Source of the DNA: Styela clava
Lineage: Eukaryota; Chordata; Ascidiacea; Stolidobranchia; Styelidae
DNA: 64,000 nucleotides
Assembly (NCBI RefSeq): GCF_964204865.1
Contig: NC_135259.1
Span: 6,458,974-6,522,973, forward strand
Direction of reading: 5' to 3'
The notes under the pieces were generated by a model. It was given only the letters and a program-made list of their open reading frames with translations. It did no database searches and had not been told where the DNA came from. This document shows, one piece after another, positions 37,190 through 50,484 of this stretch (the first letter of the stretch is position 1; each line of letters opens with the position of its first letter). The position numbers and the translations under genes were made by a program.

Positions 37190-38106
37190 TAAAGACAATG
37201 CTGCAAACCGCTGCAGTAACGGTCATAATGGAAACAATTGATAGATTGGCTAATCCAAACATAACTGACCGAAAATAAAAGCTTGCTTAGCTGTTTAAAA
37301 CGTCGCTAACCAAGTTTTGGGGTGGCATTTTACGTTTGCATATAAATTAAATCATGAAAGCGTCATTCATAATGCTTTGACGCACATTGCCGTTTGTGCA
37401 AATAGTTTCATATTGTGGAATATACCGTTTTCCATATTTTCAGACGTCCATATACATCATAGTGAGAAAGGTACTAGACATTGAATGTATTGATCGATGC
37501 ATAGCAATTGGAAGCTATGCCAATTAGAAGATGAAAATCTTATATTATGATAACTACAACGACGAAACGGTCGCATCGTGGTTGATATTTTCCTGTAAAC
37601 AAAAAATAATTACAGCTACCCCTCGCTTTCTGTGTCTAAAATCTTTAGTGATAATGTACCTCGTACACTGACTAAAATATAACCTTGATCTGGTTAATTC
37701 ACCAGATAATAACCCGAAAAGATTTTAGCCGATATTGCAAAGTTTGAATATACAAAATAATCCAACCTAACGTTTCTCACTGAAATTGTAACACCCTGAA
37801 ACATACAAATAAAAATTCCACTATATTACATACCCTCGCGTTTATCAAACAATATAACGTAGTAAACACATATATGTACAATCTTGTAAATAAGCGTGAT
37901 CAGACTCAAATCTCAAAGCAAGTTGGTGAACGTGTTCCTTTATGTTTCTTTAAAACAGATTGGATAAATCAAAAATATTATTATGTCACTGACAACAATA
38001 TTCAATTTGTTTTTCAGGACATCCTATTATTACACAATTTTATACAAAATGTACAAATGAGTGTACAGACCTCATATTAGGTGGTTCACTTCAGTAAACA
38101 ATATCA
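37190..38106 (+). repeat. Spacer block shared with 43140-44345 and 53330-54540
   Basis: Shared blocks include GACGAAACGGTCGCATCGTG variants, TACAATCTTGTAAATAAGCGTGAT, and AAATGAGTGTACAGACCT followed by TAGGTGGTTCACTTCAGTA. In units 2 and 3 this block leads into the 3' end of genes C and D; here it stops at 38106. Confidence 0.75.
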
Positions 38107-38813
38107 AATTGTCAGGTTTGTCCATGGGAAACGTCCCATGTGATGGGACAGCACACATTTGTTTTCCCCCATGGGACACGTGGGACAAGAGGACGCTTGT
38201 GAAACGTAAGACAAATGTGACAATTTTATATGGGATTACGTTTTGTGTGTCAATAAAATTAACATCATGTCCTCAGCGGTGCGGTTTAAACATGATAGTG
38301 AGGCGAAAGTGGTATCACGATGTTGCGCATACCGCGTAGTTATAAAAAAAATTACATTCTAGAGCGCGATCAGAATTCTAGCTTTTCCGGGAAACTGGTG
38401 GGCCGATTCGGACAAATCCTGTCGGTGATTGTATCCACATAACCCAGTAAATTTTTTCATTGCGATCGGGCCTGAGAAGAGGGGCTATCTGCTCTTGCTA
38501 TAACTCTGTTTACATCAGATTTGCATGTAACATGGAAGTTAATGAAATGGTTCGGGAATTACGCAGATTCACTGAACTATTATAAACAGGCTGGTAGGCT
38601 ATTGGTAGGCTTATTCAATTACAAAAACAAACACACGTTTACTCAGATTGAGGTTACTCGTTTATTCGGTGTGATTGGTGCGAATTTTTTTCGCCGCATA
38701 ACAAGTCCAGCCGTGGCTCAATGTTTGTTAATGCAGGCCCAAATGAAAATAAATTACGATGTCTGGCCACAGACTGCATGATTCCTCTCCGGCATTGTTA
38801 CTCACTCTTATCG
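38107..38813. other. Foreign 0.7-kb segment replacing the 3' end of pseudogene B
   Basis: Between the spacer block and pseudogene B lies DNA not found in units 2 and 3. It begins with repeated ATGGGAC/GTCCCAT motifs (near 38124-38183) and contains the TATCCACATAACCCAG motif also seen near 9440. It is probably one transposable element, but I could not define its ends. Confidence 0.5.
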
Positions 38814-39684
38814 TAATATTGTTTATAAACAATATTACCGTTTGCCGCATGATATGCTTTTGGTTTTAATATTCCATTGGAGTCAGGGTACATAAAAATG
38901 ATATGTGGCCATCGCCTCACATTTATACAATTTCCGAACTGAGTATTAATTTTGTCAGAATTATTGTAATAGTCTTCCAAATAATCGATTGTTAATCGTC
39001 ACTTCAGATTTACAGCCGTCGTGTCCACCCTGACCAAGTAGAATAACTGAACCAACTTTTCCTGCCAACTTTTTTACCAAACTTAAAAATTCATTTGCAG
39101 AAGCGTGATTTATATATTCATTTATACTAATAAGTGGCGTACGAGGTCCACAAAACGGAGTTTTGTCAACGAGCATGTCTAGTATATTTCCGCCACCTGT
39201 TCTGCATACTGTCCAGTAGAATTGATCAACACCTACACATAATTTTTTGTACTTATCATCGTAGCGTTTCAGTAAAAATCCATACGCTGGATCGGTCTAT
39301 ATGGTCAAAATAAAACCTCGTGACATTTTTTTCACAAAAGAATCACCACCAAAATATATTTGAGAGAATCGATTGACAACTTCACAAGCTTGGGCTGCTG
39401 TGTAGTTCCTTCGACGACATGAAGAATCAAATGGAATCCAATCACTTATTTCAGCGTAATATATCTTCCCGGTATCAACGCAACTGAAATGTAATTGTTT
39501 TGCGTTCTATAAAATTTAAATTTGACAAAATGAATTACTACCCATTACCTACCCGGAGCAGTCATAAATGTTCCCACATTGACCATCATATATGTCGCTG
39601 CAACAGGGTTTATCACTTTTTACATCGAACTAACTTCCAGCTGGAGCTGCCCACGCATTTCCTTCCAGCTTTGACTGAACACTA
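38814..39684 (-). pseudogene. Pseudogene B: broken SGNH/PC-esterase-like copy
   Basis: Exon 3 (39484-38814) and exon 2 (39684 to about 39556) are recognisable by close match to genes C and D. Damage is plain: a stop replaces Trp in exon 2 (AGT TAG), another stop follows the GDS box where the intact copies read LTLRSDP, a deletion shifts the frame around residue 330, and the C-terminal part with the DGAH catalytic motif is missing, replaced by foreign DNA. The first exon 2 donor is also altered (GGGTAGG context). Most of exon 1 is gone; only its 5' end survives at about 40953-41030, beyond a hAT remnant. GDSFVKK and GQGGHD are still readable. No functional product is expected. Confidence 0.9.
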
Positions 39685-40050
39685 GAAATTGAATATTTTA
39701 AATTAATATTTTGAAAACTTCCTAAACTGGCGTTCATTTAATAACCATGTCAATATATATATATACGCATTGTCAATAAAGATGTTAGATACTGTTGACA
39801 CAAACAAACCGTTTGGGCTAGCTTATTATTGAAATTTGGTCAGCAAATAAATAAAACAGAGATACGAGACTAGGAGTAATATTTTGAAAATATATTCATT
39901 TGAGTTTTTCCGACTCTGCGGATTGCCATGTTTTATTGATTTTAATATTGGGATGTTATCAGCAATACAAAAAATTTTAATCGGGGAAAGGACTATTTTG
40001 CAATATCAAGCTTAATCAATATCTCAAATGATGTACTGCAAGTCAGTCAG

Positions 40051-40952
40051 TATTTTTATTGAAATACCCCTTGCATCGACGCGAAACTACGCCAAAACGT
40101 TGCATTCTGGCAGCTGCACACGCAGCCGGAATTATAATTTTAAAAATTTAAGTAAAAATTCTTATTATGGCTTTTACTTCCATTAAGTACATTTATCACC
40201 ACTTTTGTATCTCCACCAAAGTCATAGGATTTTAACCGGAATGTTTATCCGAGATATCAGAGAGACGTTTCGAGTAAGAAAAATCATGAAACTTAGCTCA
40301 CGAGCGTATACTACAAGATCAATAAGATCAAGGGCAGCCTTCGGCAACACGAGTGGGTTGCGATATTGAAGAATATGGTTACTTCGGCGGCAATCTACTG
40401 ATATAAACGATGAGACACCCTAGCATTGCCTATGCTAATTGTAAGAGTCCTCTGATGCAAAGACGCCACAACTAATATGGTATGAAGTCTTGATATGGAT
40501 TTCGAGTTCATGTATTGGCATTTTTCTCATGAAATAGAAAATATATGTAATATTATTACGGTTAATACTGTTCGGTTAGTTTATGCTTAGCATACTTTGT
40601 TTTTAAGGTTGGAGTGCTAGAGTTTTTAAAGGTTATACAAACTCATTTATTCGATCGCATTTCAATTTTCGCAAGGTGGTTTCGTAGTAGCAGGGTCGTT
40701 CACGTAATGGCTTATCGGTTGCGTCTTACTGCGCAAACCACTGAACTATACAGCTTGAGGAGGTGTGTATGATCCTCTATCTATATTTGTGGCGTTTTGA
40801 CAGATTTATGGCAAATAAGGAGCGCTTGGCAAGTTTTTACATCCATTTTTCTTCAACCTATTTAATACAAAAAAATCAAATAGTACAGCCATTTTGAACA
40901 AAACAGGCAAAAAAAAATTGATTTAAAACAATTCTTTTCGAACAAATCCCTA
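40051..40952. mobile_element. hAT in exon 1 of the relic lineage, left-truncated copy
   Basis: This is the same element as 61041-62044. The right end CGAACAAATCCCTA is kept and followed by TGTATGAG (40953-40960). The left end is missing, lost together with the 3' half of exon 1 and most of intron 1. Confidence 0.8.
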
Positions 40953-41385
40953 TGTATGAGGATAGACAAATAACTACAAACCCAAAAATAAACCGACCAA
41001 ACGTTGTAACATTGCATATTTTTTGGAATGGTAGAAAGAGAAATTCAAAATAGATGTTGTGGAAGGGACAATATATTTAATCATAAAAAAATTGTTATAT
41101 TAATGCATAGCTACAGCGTTTTAGATCTTATGGACCAAAATGGAGTCGGGTTTCATCTTTCCGGTATCAAATTAAATATATGTAACTGCAGATATTTATT
41201 ATTCGAAATCTGCTCTTTGATGAAATTATGTCAGCCCAAGAACGTATTGCATCGCTTAAACCTTTTTTACGCTACTAGTGCTCGAACACATGTTCAATTT
41301 GACAAATACAATGTCCACAATTCTACAAAAATGACGAAATCGAGCGCTAATAACATGAAATGTGTTTAAATAAAGTTATTTTTTT
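40953..41385 (-). pseudogene. 5' end of exon 1 and upstream region of relic B
   Basis: 40953-41030 matches, on the minus strand, the start-codon and membrane-anchor part of exon 1 of genes C and D (compare 46500-46600). The following sequence to about 41370 matches their upstream region, including TAACTGCAGATAT and GAAATCTGCTCT. A plus-strand frame at 41028-41369 lies here, but it is a shadow of this upstream DNA. Confidence 0.7.
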
Positions 41386-41389
41386 TGCT

Positions 41390-43600
41390 ATTTTTATCAA
41401 GACATTACTTGCTCGGCCTTGGATTTGGACCTAGGGTTTGAAAACTGGCTTTTTTATATTCACGTTTGTCGATGATCCTCAAATCCGTATATCTCCCCTG
41501 GAGAAAGTTACTGTTCATAAATAATTTCATCTTTTTCAACGGGTGTTCCAACTCGAAAAGTTCACTTTGTGCATTAACTATTTAGTTTTTAGATGTAGAT
41601 TCCAATAAATTTCTAATTCATTTAGCATTGTGTATAAATTAACGGATAGGTAATTTTAACCAATACTCCATAATTAAAATGATAATTGGAATGGAAAATA
41701 GCAAAACACGTCTTATTTTTGATTATGTACATTTGTTCCGAATGCCACTGGTAAAATGGCACGTAAGCATGTGTGGATTAGAATTTGACGAATGAATTTG
41801 ATTGAAATATTGATCTCGCAAATTTTTTTCTTTTGGCTGTGGAATCCTAACTGTTGTAATGGAAGGCTGTCTTGATTGCCTATTTTAAATTTTTATCTTA
41901 AAATGTAGGTACGTTGAGGACACCAACCTTGACTGAACCAAACATTTGCAAACAAATTTCCTTACTAACAATATGTATTTACTAGTATAATTGACTACCT
42001 CGTTTAACTCAGCAACAACTGTTCATTGAAACATGTGAATGTAGTTTAACAATAAATAGAGAACTATGCATCCGGTAACTTTTCAATTAAACGGGTTCCG
42101 AAATATATTTTTTTTTATCACCATTGTTTTTTTGGTTAATTTGTATCATCACATTTTCTCACTTTTCGAATTGTATTCCGACCGGAGTTTGGAATCAGCA
42201 TGAATCTATAAATCCATTTTCTGATTAAGTTGCTGAAAACTTAGGATTTGATTTCATTGTAAGTTTGGGTTATCCATATTTGTTGGGCATTCTCAAGAAC
42301 GTCGGCAAATTGTAAAACTCAATAAAATGTACATTTCATTTTTGCCTATTGCAAAACTGTTATAGAAAAATGGAATTAAAAACGAGAATGCAATCTATTG
42401 CGTTGGTATGACGTTTAAGTCAATAAATACTTTATTTATTCCTTAAACATATAATTAAAATCCTATAATAGCAACAGAATTTTATTATCTGTAAGTGTCA
42501 ATCACAACGTCCTGTAAAAATAACAAAAACTATGACCAACAACGACAAATTCATTCTTGATGTTTTGTTTTACTATATACCGACCGGGAATTAAAATTCT
42601 ATCATCTACATGTCTTTTACCTGGCCATGTTAAAATTATAGACGAAGTGATGATAACTGACCTTGCGATTCACCAGCAGGGTCTACTTAAGCAAAGAATA
42701 AAAAAAAGTATTTCTGATATTTTAACTAACATGAAGGATTACATTAGTCAAAAAACAAAACCTTTTGTACACTTCCCTTTTACACCGTTTGGTGTCGAAC
42801 TTAAATTTGAGCTTTGCTGTTTCATCAGAGATTTCGACGGATAAGTTTTGTCTCTTAATTAATGATGTGTATCATAGGCATATCAAAATGCTACGCTCAC
42901 ATTCGTGAATTTTATATATTACAATATATTTTATATATTGTTTTATTTGAGCCATTGTCATTTTTATGTTTTGCAAAAACAAAAATAGTTTGCATTATAT
43001 TTACAAATTCCCTGCAAAGAAAGTGAGTGTTCTCTGTATCTTTCTCTCACACTACTTTATAATTATTATCTGTGACCCAATTCTGGTGGCCACAGCGTTT
43101 AAACAAGGCCTAGCTCAAAGGTTGTCTTTAGGAATTTTGTCATAATGAAAACAATTCATAGATTGGCTAACCAAGTATAACTAACCGTCAATAAAGTGTT
43201 TGTTTAGTTTTTTGAAACGTCGCTATACAGGTTTAGGGGTAGCATTTTACGTCCGCATGCAATTGAAATCATGAATGCGTCTTCATCTTGCTTTGACTCA
43301 CATCGACGTTTGCGCAAAGAGTTGGAGATGTTATCTAGCTTTTTCAACGCCCATATAAATCATAGTGCGAAAGGAAGTAGACATTGAACGCATAGCCATT
43401 GGAAGCTATAGCAAATAAAAGATGAGAATCTTATATTATATGATAACTTCAACCACGAAACGGTCGCATCGTGGTTGATATTCGTCTGTGAACCAAAATG
43501 TAAATGTACCTGGTATATTGACTGAAAAATGAACTGATCTGGTTATACTGACAATTCACCAGATAAGAACCACGAGAAATTTTAGCTGGTATTGTTAAGT
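41390..43600. repeat. Spacer of unit 2
   Basis: Matches 51585-53795 in direct orientation with moderate divergence, and in part 62470 onward. It includes the block found inverted at 33340-34190. No gene is supported. A plus-strand frame at 42557-42844 is not conserved as protein in the matching block at 52760-53040, which has frame breaks. Confidence 0.8.
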
Positions 43601-44525
43601 TTAACTATACAATATAAACCAACCTAATGTTTTATTCTCGAATCGTAACACCTTAAAACATACAAATCATTCCCCGAGACGGCTATGAAAACGACAAAAC
43701 TAACAATCAAGTATATATGAATAGATATATGACATACTTTCGCGTTTATTAAAACAACATAATATAAAAAACAGATATAATATGTACAATTGCTTGTAAA
43801 TAAGCGTGATTAGATTACGGGTGATTCGAAAATAGGCCACGGTGCGTATCCGGTGACAGGAAATTAGACACACAGGCAGGAAAACAGCAACATGAGTATG
43901 AACGCGTTACTACAGATACAGCAACATGTTCAGTAACAGCATGATATAAAAACGAATCTTATTCATCATATTACAAGTTTTACCAAATTTTTTAGGAGCG
44001 TTGATAAGATTTTTTGAGTCTGTTATTGTCTATATATATACATATTTATACATCTGTATGTATGTGTACGTGTGTACACAGAAAAGATTTTTCTGAATTT
44101 TCTGAAAAAATTAGAGACACATAAATGGGATGTTATACATACTTTACACCGACGTAATAGTTTAACAGCTGATTAATGTGTTAACTATGCTGTTATGTTT
44201 TATTCATCAGATGCGCAAAGCAAGTTGATAAACGTGTCACTGACAACAATATTAAAATCGTTTTTCAGAAAATCTAATTGAAACACAATTTTCTACAAAA
44301 TATGTACAAATGAGTGTACAGACCTTATAATAAGGTGGTTCACTTCAGTACACAATACCAAATTGGCACAGCTTTTGAAGTACTCATTGTACATTGCATA
44401 AACGTATTGATAAAGAGTCAATACCTAGACCCAAAACATGAAGTATCCTCTCGAAAAAAGGCAGCTAAAAAGACTATAATCAAAAATTATGATCATACAA
44501 ATTAATATATTACAAGATACGTAGT

Positions 44526-46582
44526 TCAATTGTTCAACTGTGATATGTAATCAAGGTAATTGAGTAAAAGTTGTACTTTCATAATATTTGCTCCTAGACC
44601 GTGATGTGCTCCATCATAACTATGAACTCCTGATGTAAGACTGTAAAAATCGAGTACAGGAATATTATGAGCATCGCAATACACTTTCATTTCCCTAGAA
44701 AATTGTTTACAAACAATATTACCATTTGCCGCATGATATGCTTTTGGTTTTAATATTCCATTGGAGTCAGGGTACATAAAAATGATATGTGGCCATCGCC
44801 TCACCTTTATAAAATTTCCGAACTGAGTATTCATTTTGTCAGAATTCTTGTAATAGTCTTCCAAATAATTGATTGCTGCACTTAAAAACTTGTTAATCGT
44901 CACTTTGGATTTACAGCCGTCGTGTCCACCCTGACCAAGTAGAATAACTGAACCAACTTTTCCTGCCAACTTTTTCACCAAACTTAAAAAGTCATTTGCA
45001 GAAGCGTGATTTGCATATTCATTTATACTAATAAGTGGCGTACGAGGTCCACAGAACGGAGTTTTGTCAACGAGCATGTCTAGTATATTTCCACCACCTG
45101 TTCTGCATTCTGTCCAGTAGAATTGATCAACACTTACACATAATTTTTTGAACTTATCATCGTAGCGTTCCAGTAAAAATCCATACGTTGGATCGGACCT
45201 TAGGGTCAAAATAAAACCTCGTGACATTTTTCTCACAAAAGAATCACCAACAAAATATATTTGAGAGAATCGATTGGCAACTTCACAAGCTTGGGCTGCT
45301 GTGTAGTTCCTTCGTCGACATGAAGAATCAAATGGAATCCAATCACTTATTTCAGCGTGATATATCTTCCTGGTATCGACGCAACTAAAATGTAATTGTT
45401 TTGCGTTCTATAAAATTTAAATTGGACAAGAGGAATTACTAACCATAACCTACCTGGGGCAGTCACAAATGTTCCCACATTGACCATCATATATGTCGCT
45501 GCAACAGGGTTTTTCACTTTTTGCATCGCACCAACTTCCAGCTGGAGCTGCCCACGCATTTCCTTCCGGCTTTGACTGAACACTAGAAATTGAATATTAA
45601 AACATTATTTTGAAAACTTCCTAAACTGGCGTTTATTTGATAACCTTAAAAATTATTTTCACGGTTTTTAAATGGGATTCAACTCAAAAACACTCAAGGT
45701 TATTTACAAAATTCGTAAACATTTCTGATAAAAATGAATTTATATTGGTGCCCGCGCTTGTGTGGTTATATTGCTTATCTTCCCGACCAAAATGCGGCGT
45801 CGCATTTACTAATCAACATCCCATTGTCAATAAAGATGTTAGCAACAGTTGACATACACATCGAAATAATAGAATTACAAACTTCCAGCAAAGCAACTTG
45901 GTGGAAAGTATTCCATCAAGTGGGAAATCGTTGAAACCAGCTTTTCAAAGCAATTTGGTTGGCAAATGTGAATAAAACTGAGATCTAGGATTGAGAGTCA
46001 TTTTTTGAATAAAAATTTTCTTATGTTATTCCGACTCTGTGGATTACCATGTTTTGTTGAGGGAAATACTGAAATGTTATCAACAATACGATAAATTATA
46101 TTCGAGATAAAGACTATTCTGCAATGTGAAGTTTAATCAATATCTCAATTGATCTACTGTAAGCCTGGACAAAACTACAAAGGCAAAAAATCTAAGAATT
46201 TTCATGAAAGTATTTACTTATTAAATCCACACTTGTTATCATCTCTCCATAATCGTGTATGTATTCCTCGTTTGATGCGAAATTCAGCTAAATAGGAATC
46301 CAATTTTTTTTCTTCATTCAGTAATTTCTCATATTCTTGCTCACTTACATTATAACTATAGATCTTTTTCACCCACTGACCATTGCTCAAATTGAACAAG
46401 ATGTTTTCACAAAACAGATGATTGTATGTCAAGTTCACTGTTTGGTTCTCCGTGTAATCTTCATGCAACACAAGTTTCGAAATAGCAGGAGGACTATAAG
46501 ATAGATAAATGAAGTATGAGGATAGACAAACAACTACAATCCCAAAAATAAATCGATAGCTGGAAACCAATCGTTGTGACAT
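44526..46582 (-). CDS. Gene C: SGNH/PC-esterase-like type II membrane protein
   Basis: Exons 46582-46218, 45582-45454 and 45384-44526; 1,353 nt, 450 aa. The junctions are AATAA|GTAAAT, TTTCTAG|TGTTC, CCCAG|GTAGGT and TTTTAG|TTGC, all in frame. The start is set at MSQRLV by alignment with MSHHFF of gene A; an in-frame Met at 46639 is possible. The membrane anchor is at about 11-29, followed by N-glycosylation sequons and CENILFNLSNGQW, a C...GxW motif like the N-terminal domain of TBL/PMR5 proteins. Exon 2 is Cys-rich. Catalytic landmarks are GDSFVR (Ser213), GQGGHD at about 315-320, and DGAH (Asp423, His426). The enzyme is probably a Golgi or extracellular ester hydrolase or acyl transferase; the substrate is unknown. 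No disabling change was seen. Confidence 0.87.
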
Positions 46583-47104
46583 TGTATACTTTCTAAAATG
46601 GTAAAAACCGAATTTTAAATAGGTGTAGTGGTAGGACAATATAATTAATCAGAAAAAAAATTATAGTATATGTGTAACGGTTAAAAGTACTGTTTGCGGT
46701 ATTTCCTTCAGGTAGTTGAAAATTAGAATCTTATTCAACCTTTCACTAATATTATTCTAATTGCCGGTATACAAATCTGCTACTAAATATTGCTATCTCT
46801 AATACATTGGTTGCGTCTATTACTCGGCGTGATACGAATACGACAAATATCTACAATAAAAAGAAAATAGCATTCGTCGCGGATGCTTGATCATTAAGAA
46901 ATTTTTAAGATAGAGATTTGAAGATTACCTATGTAGATCTACAGCTTTTCGATCTTATCGACAAGAAGGTCGATATTAAATAAATTAAATATAGATATTT
47001 GTAACTGCAGATATGTATAAATCGAAATCTGCTCTGTGATAAAAATTATATCTGCCCAAAAACGTGTTACGTCTCTTAAACGTTATTAGTACTCAATGTA
47101 TAGC

Positions 47105-47176
47105 TCACTTTTTGCATCGCACCAGCTTCCAGCTGAAATTGCTCACGCATTTCCTTCCGACTTTGTCTGAACCCTA
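47105..47176 (-). pseudogene. Relic E: exon 2 remnant of an SGNH copy
   Basis: On the minus strand this matches exon 2 of genes C and D after the acceptor (GTTCAGACAAAG, then GAAGGAAATGCG, then AGCTGGTGCGATGC). The Trp codon after AsnAla has become TGA. The exon is incomplete and no exon 3 follows; the upstream region of gene C begins about 70 bp away. Confidence 0.8.
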
Positions 47177-47570
47177 GAACGTGATTTGATATTTTATGCT
47201 TCGATGCCCAGAAAACTAAATTAAAACTTGATCGTCTGAGCAATGTAGTTTCAGATAGCATTGGCAGGATTCTTTGAAGTCTACACTGATTATATAATAC
47301 CGACAAAGTTTACTAAAAGTTATTAGGCTAGCTGACTTCGCAAGAAATATTTTAAAACATATTTTTGAAAACTTCCCAAACTGACGTTCATTTAGTGACA
47401 TTGAAAATTATTTTCATGGTTATTAAATGAGGATTAAATTCGAAAAACACTGAAAGTTATTCCTATAAAAAATCCTAAACATTTCTACTAGAAATAAATT
47501 TATATTGCTACCCGCGCTTGTATGGTTACCCTCGTTATCGAAAGACCGCGTCGCATCTATTCATCTAGAC

Positions 47571-49836
47571 CAGTGATTCCCAAAGTGGGCGATATCGCCC
47601 CCCAGTGGGTGAAAACGATACAGAGGGGGGCGAAAAAGTCTAAGGGGGCGATAGGGGGGCGATTTCGCGAAAGCTGTTTTATGTTCGGCGCACTTAATTC
47701 TGTACTCAGTGTGCATTCGCAGACTTGAATCATGTGGGCGATATTCACACGCGAAAGGATTACTGGTCTCGTCTTTGCAGTAAGGTAAGGTAGTTTGCGT
47801 ATCCCAGTGGTCGGCAAAATACTGCCGAAGTAAAATAATCTGGCCCGGGACGATTCACTGAATGAACTTTCCCCGACCTTTGACCGCGGAAGATTCTTTC
47901 CATACTTTACCATTTTAAAATTTTCAGTGCTTATTTTAAGAGTGGTTTCGCGAGCTGTGGCCTGTAAAATGGGGTATTTGATTCAAACTATCATTCTAAT
48001 ACACACCATTTAACAATCTGTTTTTTAAAAGTACCGATAAAGAATTTTAGCCTAGTCTATCACAGCTATTTCTACACTAATTTTTGATTGCTGTATTTAA
48101 ACTGAAACTCATAGAAAGACAAAGTAATCATTGACTTATTTGATTTATATTTAAATTTCCGAAAAACAACTAAATACTAACGAATATAATTCAAAAACGC
48201 GAAAATGAGGTAGTGCTGACGACCACCCCTGACATCTGTCCGAGTGAGAGTGTCTGAGCGCCTGCGAAAGGGGGCATTGTTACGTTTTTTGCATCTTGCT
48301 GATTGGTCAATGTCACGAAGTAAACAAGGAAGTCTATGCCCGGGGAAATATCCAAACGGCGGTTTTGACAATGAAAATTTTTTATTTATAATCTACGCTC
48401 GAGGAGTAAATTTCATTTTTTTTGAGAGTGTCTGAGCGCCTGCGAAAGGGGGCATTGTTACGTTTTTTGCATCTTGCTGATTGGCCAATGTCACGAAGTA
48501 AACAAGGAAGTCTATGCCCGGGGAAATATCCAAACGGCGGTTTTGACGATGAAAATTTTTTATTTATAATCTACGCTCGAGGAGTAAATTTCATTTTTTT
48601 ACGTAACAGAATTTATCGTGAGACACGTTTAGAGTAAATTATACTATATCCTAACAATTTAGTGAATAGCCACTCGTTTAACGAGCCTACAATTAGACAA
48701 ATGGAAACACGCAGAAAAGTTGATGCTGAGTGCAGGGGTTCAATAGCGCAGTAAATATTCGAATATATTGCAAAGCAATAAGGAAATAAAATTCATATTC
48801 ATATTCGGGAGATTCATCATGCTTGATTTTTGTAAGAATGTATCTTCTTAAAGAAAATATATATTTATCAAAATTTTACAAATCGTGCGAAAATATTCAC
48901 TTCGATGTTTGGAAGTACATATTTGTGCAAACCATTATTTTCGAAAATGAACATTACAAAGAACAAGCAAAGAAGTGGGTTTGGTGATGCCCATTTAGAA
49001 AATGTTTCAATCTTGGCGTCGTAAAGCTATTCAGCGTGATTCAGCCACAAGACAGTGTCACATTAAATGTCATTGTAATATTTTTTTAATAAGACGACTG
49101 AGTTGAGTTCATGATTGTCGCAGTTTTCGCGTGTGTTCCGTTTTTAACTCTCAAAAAATATATGCGACCCGCAAAAGACTAGCAACCCTGATTTTTGTCC
49201 TGCGATCGACATAAAATATGCCGACCCCTGGGCCGTAGCCGATAGTCAGTCACGGCTTCTTCCACATCCGAGTCCATGAATCCAAAAAAATGGCTGGTTA
49301 ATTATGGACTGGAGGCCGTGATAGGATGAGGAATCGGGGATGGATTTTTCCGAAATATTTTGGTGCAGGTCATCAGGCTGAACGAATGAATGAAATGTAC
49401 GAAAATCATTATTATAAGTTTGGAAAATTAACTTTGTTCTTATTATTTTAATGTGAAATGGGGTGAATTTAGAAAGTGAAATGCTATAAGGCAAGAGTAC
49501 ACGGCGGTTTTTGAGGAGGTAGGACCCTGGATTCTTTCATTTCCGACCTATTATATGGTGAAAAAGGGGTTTTCAGCCGTGCTACTATTGCTATTAGAAC
49601 AATGAAATCACCTTTCCATCAGTAAATGGGGTAATTTTAGATATAATAAAAAACTCGCTGAAGAACACCAAGCTCATCTATCTCATTAAAAAATACTATA
49701 AACTATGATTTGTCTTCTTATTTGGTCTGTAATAAATTCGCTTCTGACTTTATATTTTTTTTGTAGTGCAGGGGGGCGATGAAGTTGTACAAACTACTTT
49801 AGGGGGGCGATGGTCAAAAAAGTTTGGGAACCACTG
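47571..49836. mobile_element. hAT element, CAGTGRTTCCCAAA ends, 8-bp duplication ATCTAGAC
   Basis: The ends CAGTGATTCCCAAAGTGGGC and AGTTTGGGAACCACTG are inverted repeats. ATCTAGAC directly flanks both sides (47563-47570 and 49837-49844), an exact 8-bp duplication. It is 2,266 bp long, with GGGGGGCGA-rich subtermini. It lies in intron 1 of relic E. An inverted, shorter copy is at 57734-59478. No intact transposase is seen. Confidence 0.92.
48244..48600 (+). repeat. 178-bp tandem duplication inside the hAT
   Basis: Two copies of a ~178-bp segment, starting at about 48244 and 48422, share GAGTGTCTGAGCGCCTGCG, GGGGGCATTGTTACG and the CCCGGGGAAATATCC block with only a few differences. The related element at 57734-59478 has this segment once (58617-58829), so the duplication happened in this copy. 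Confidence 0.9.
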
Positions 49837-50175
49837 ATCTAGACCGCATTGTCAATAAAGATGTTAGATACTGTTGACACAAACAAACCGTTTGGGCAAG
49901 CTTATTATTGAAATTTGGTCAGCAAATAAAATAAAACAGAGATACAGGATTAGGAGTAATTTTTTGAAAATATATCCATTTGAGTTTTTTTGACTCTGCG
50001 GATTGCCATGTTTTATTGAATTTAATATTGGGATGTTATCAGCAATACGATAAATTATAATCGGGGAAAGGACTATTTTGCAATATCAAGCCTAATCAAT
50101 ATCTCAAATGATGTACTGCAAGTCAGGTCGAAATTCACAACGGCCTAAAAATATAAGAATTGTCATAAAAGTATT

Positions 50176-50484
50176 TACTTATTTAATCCAAACTGGTTAT
50201 CATCTCTTCATATTCGTGTACGTATTCCTCGTTTAATCCGAAATTCAGCTAAATAGGAATCTCATCCCTTTTCTTCTTGCAATAATTTCTTATATTCTTC
50301 CTCATTTTTATCAGAACTATAGATTTTTTTCACTCATTGACAATTTCTCAAGTTATACAAGATGTTTTCACAGAACAGGTGATGGAATTTCAATTTCACT
50401 GTTTGATTCTCTGTGTGATCTTCATGCAACTCAAGTTTCGAAATATCAGAGTGATAGATATAAGATAGATAAATGATGTATGAG
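50176..50484 (-). pseudogene. Relic E: exon 1 remnant
   Basis: On the minus strand this matches exon 1 of genes C and D from the splice donor (ATAAGTAAATAC) back through the RIKRGIHTR region and the C...GxW motif. Several substitutions break conserved codons; TAAATAG and other changes alter the frame. It ends at the hAT inserted after TGTATGAG. The start-codon end of the exon is deleted in this copy. Confidence 0.8.

Larger units (their letters stand above)
43600..47420. repeat. High-identity duplication tract, copy 1
   Basis: This tract and 53795-57615 are almost identical with an offset of 10,195 bp (10,196 at the left end, so one indel). On both sides the match continues but drops sharply, for example left of 43595 and right of 47420. 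It contains gene C and its flanks. Confidence 0.9.

Noticed and set aside
45734-45934. 66-aa plus-strand frame conserved at 55929-56129
   Set aside because: It is conserved only because the surrounding intron lies in the near-identical tract; the related intron at 47500 and 49850 does not keep the frame.
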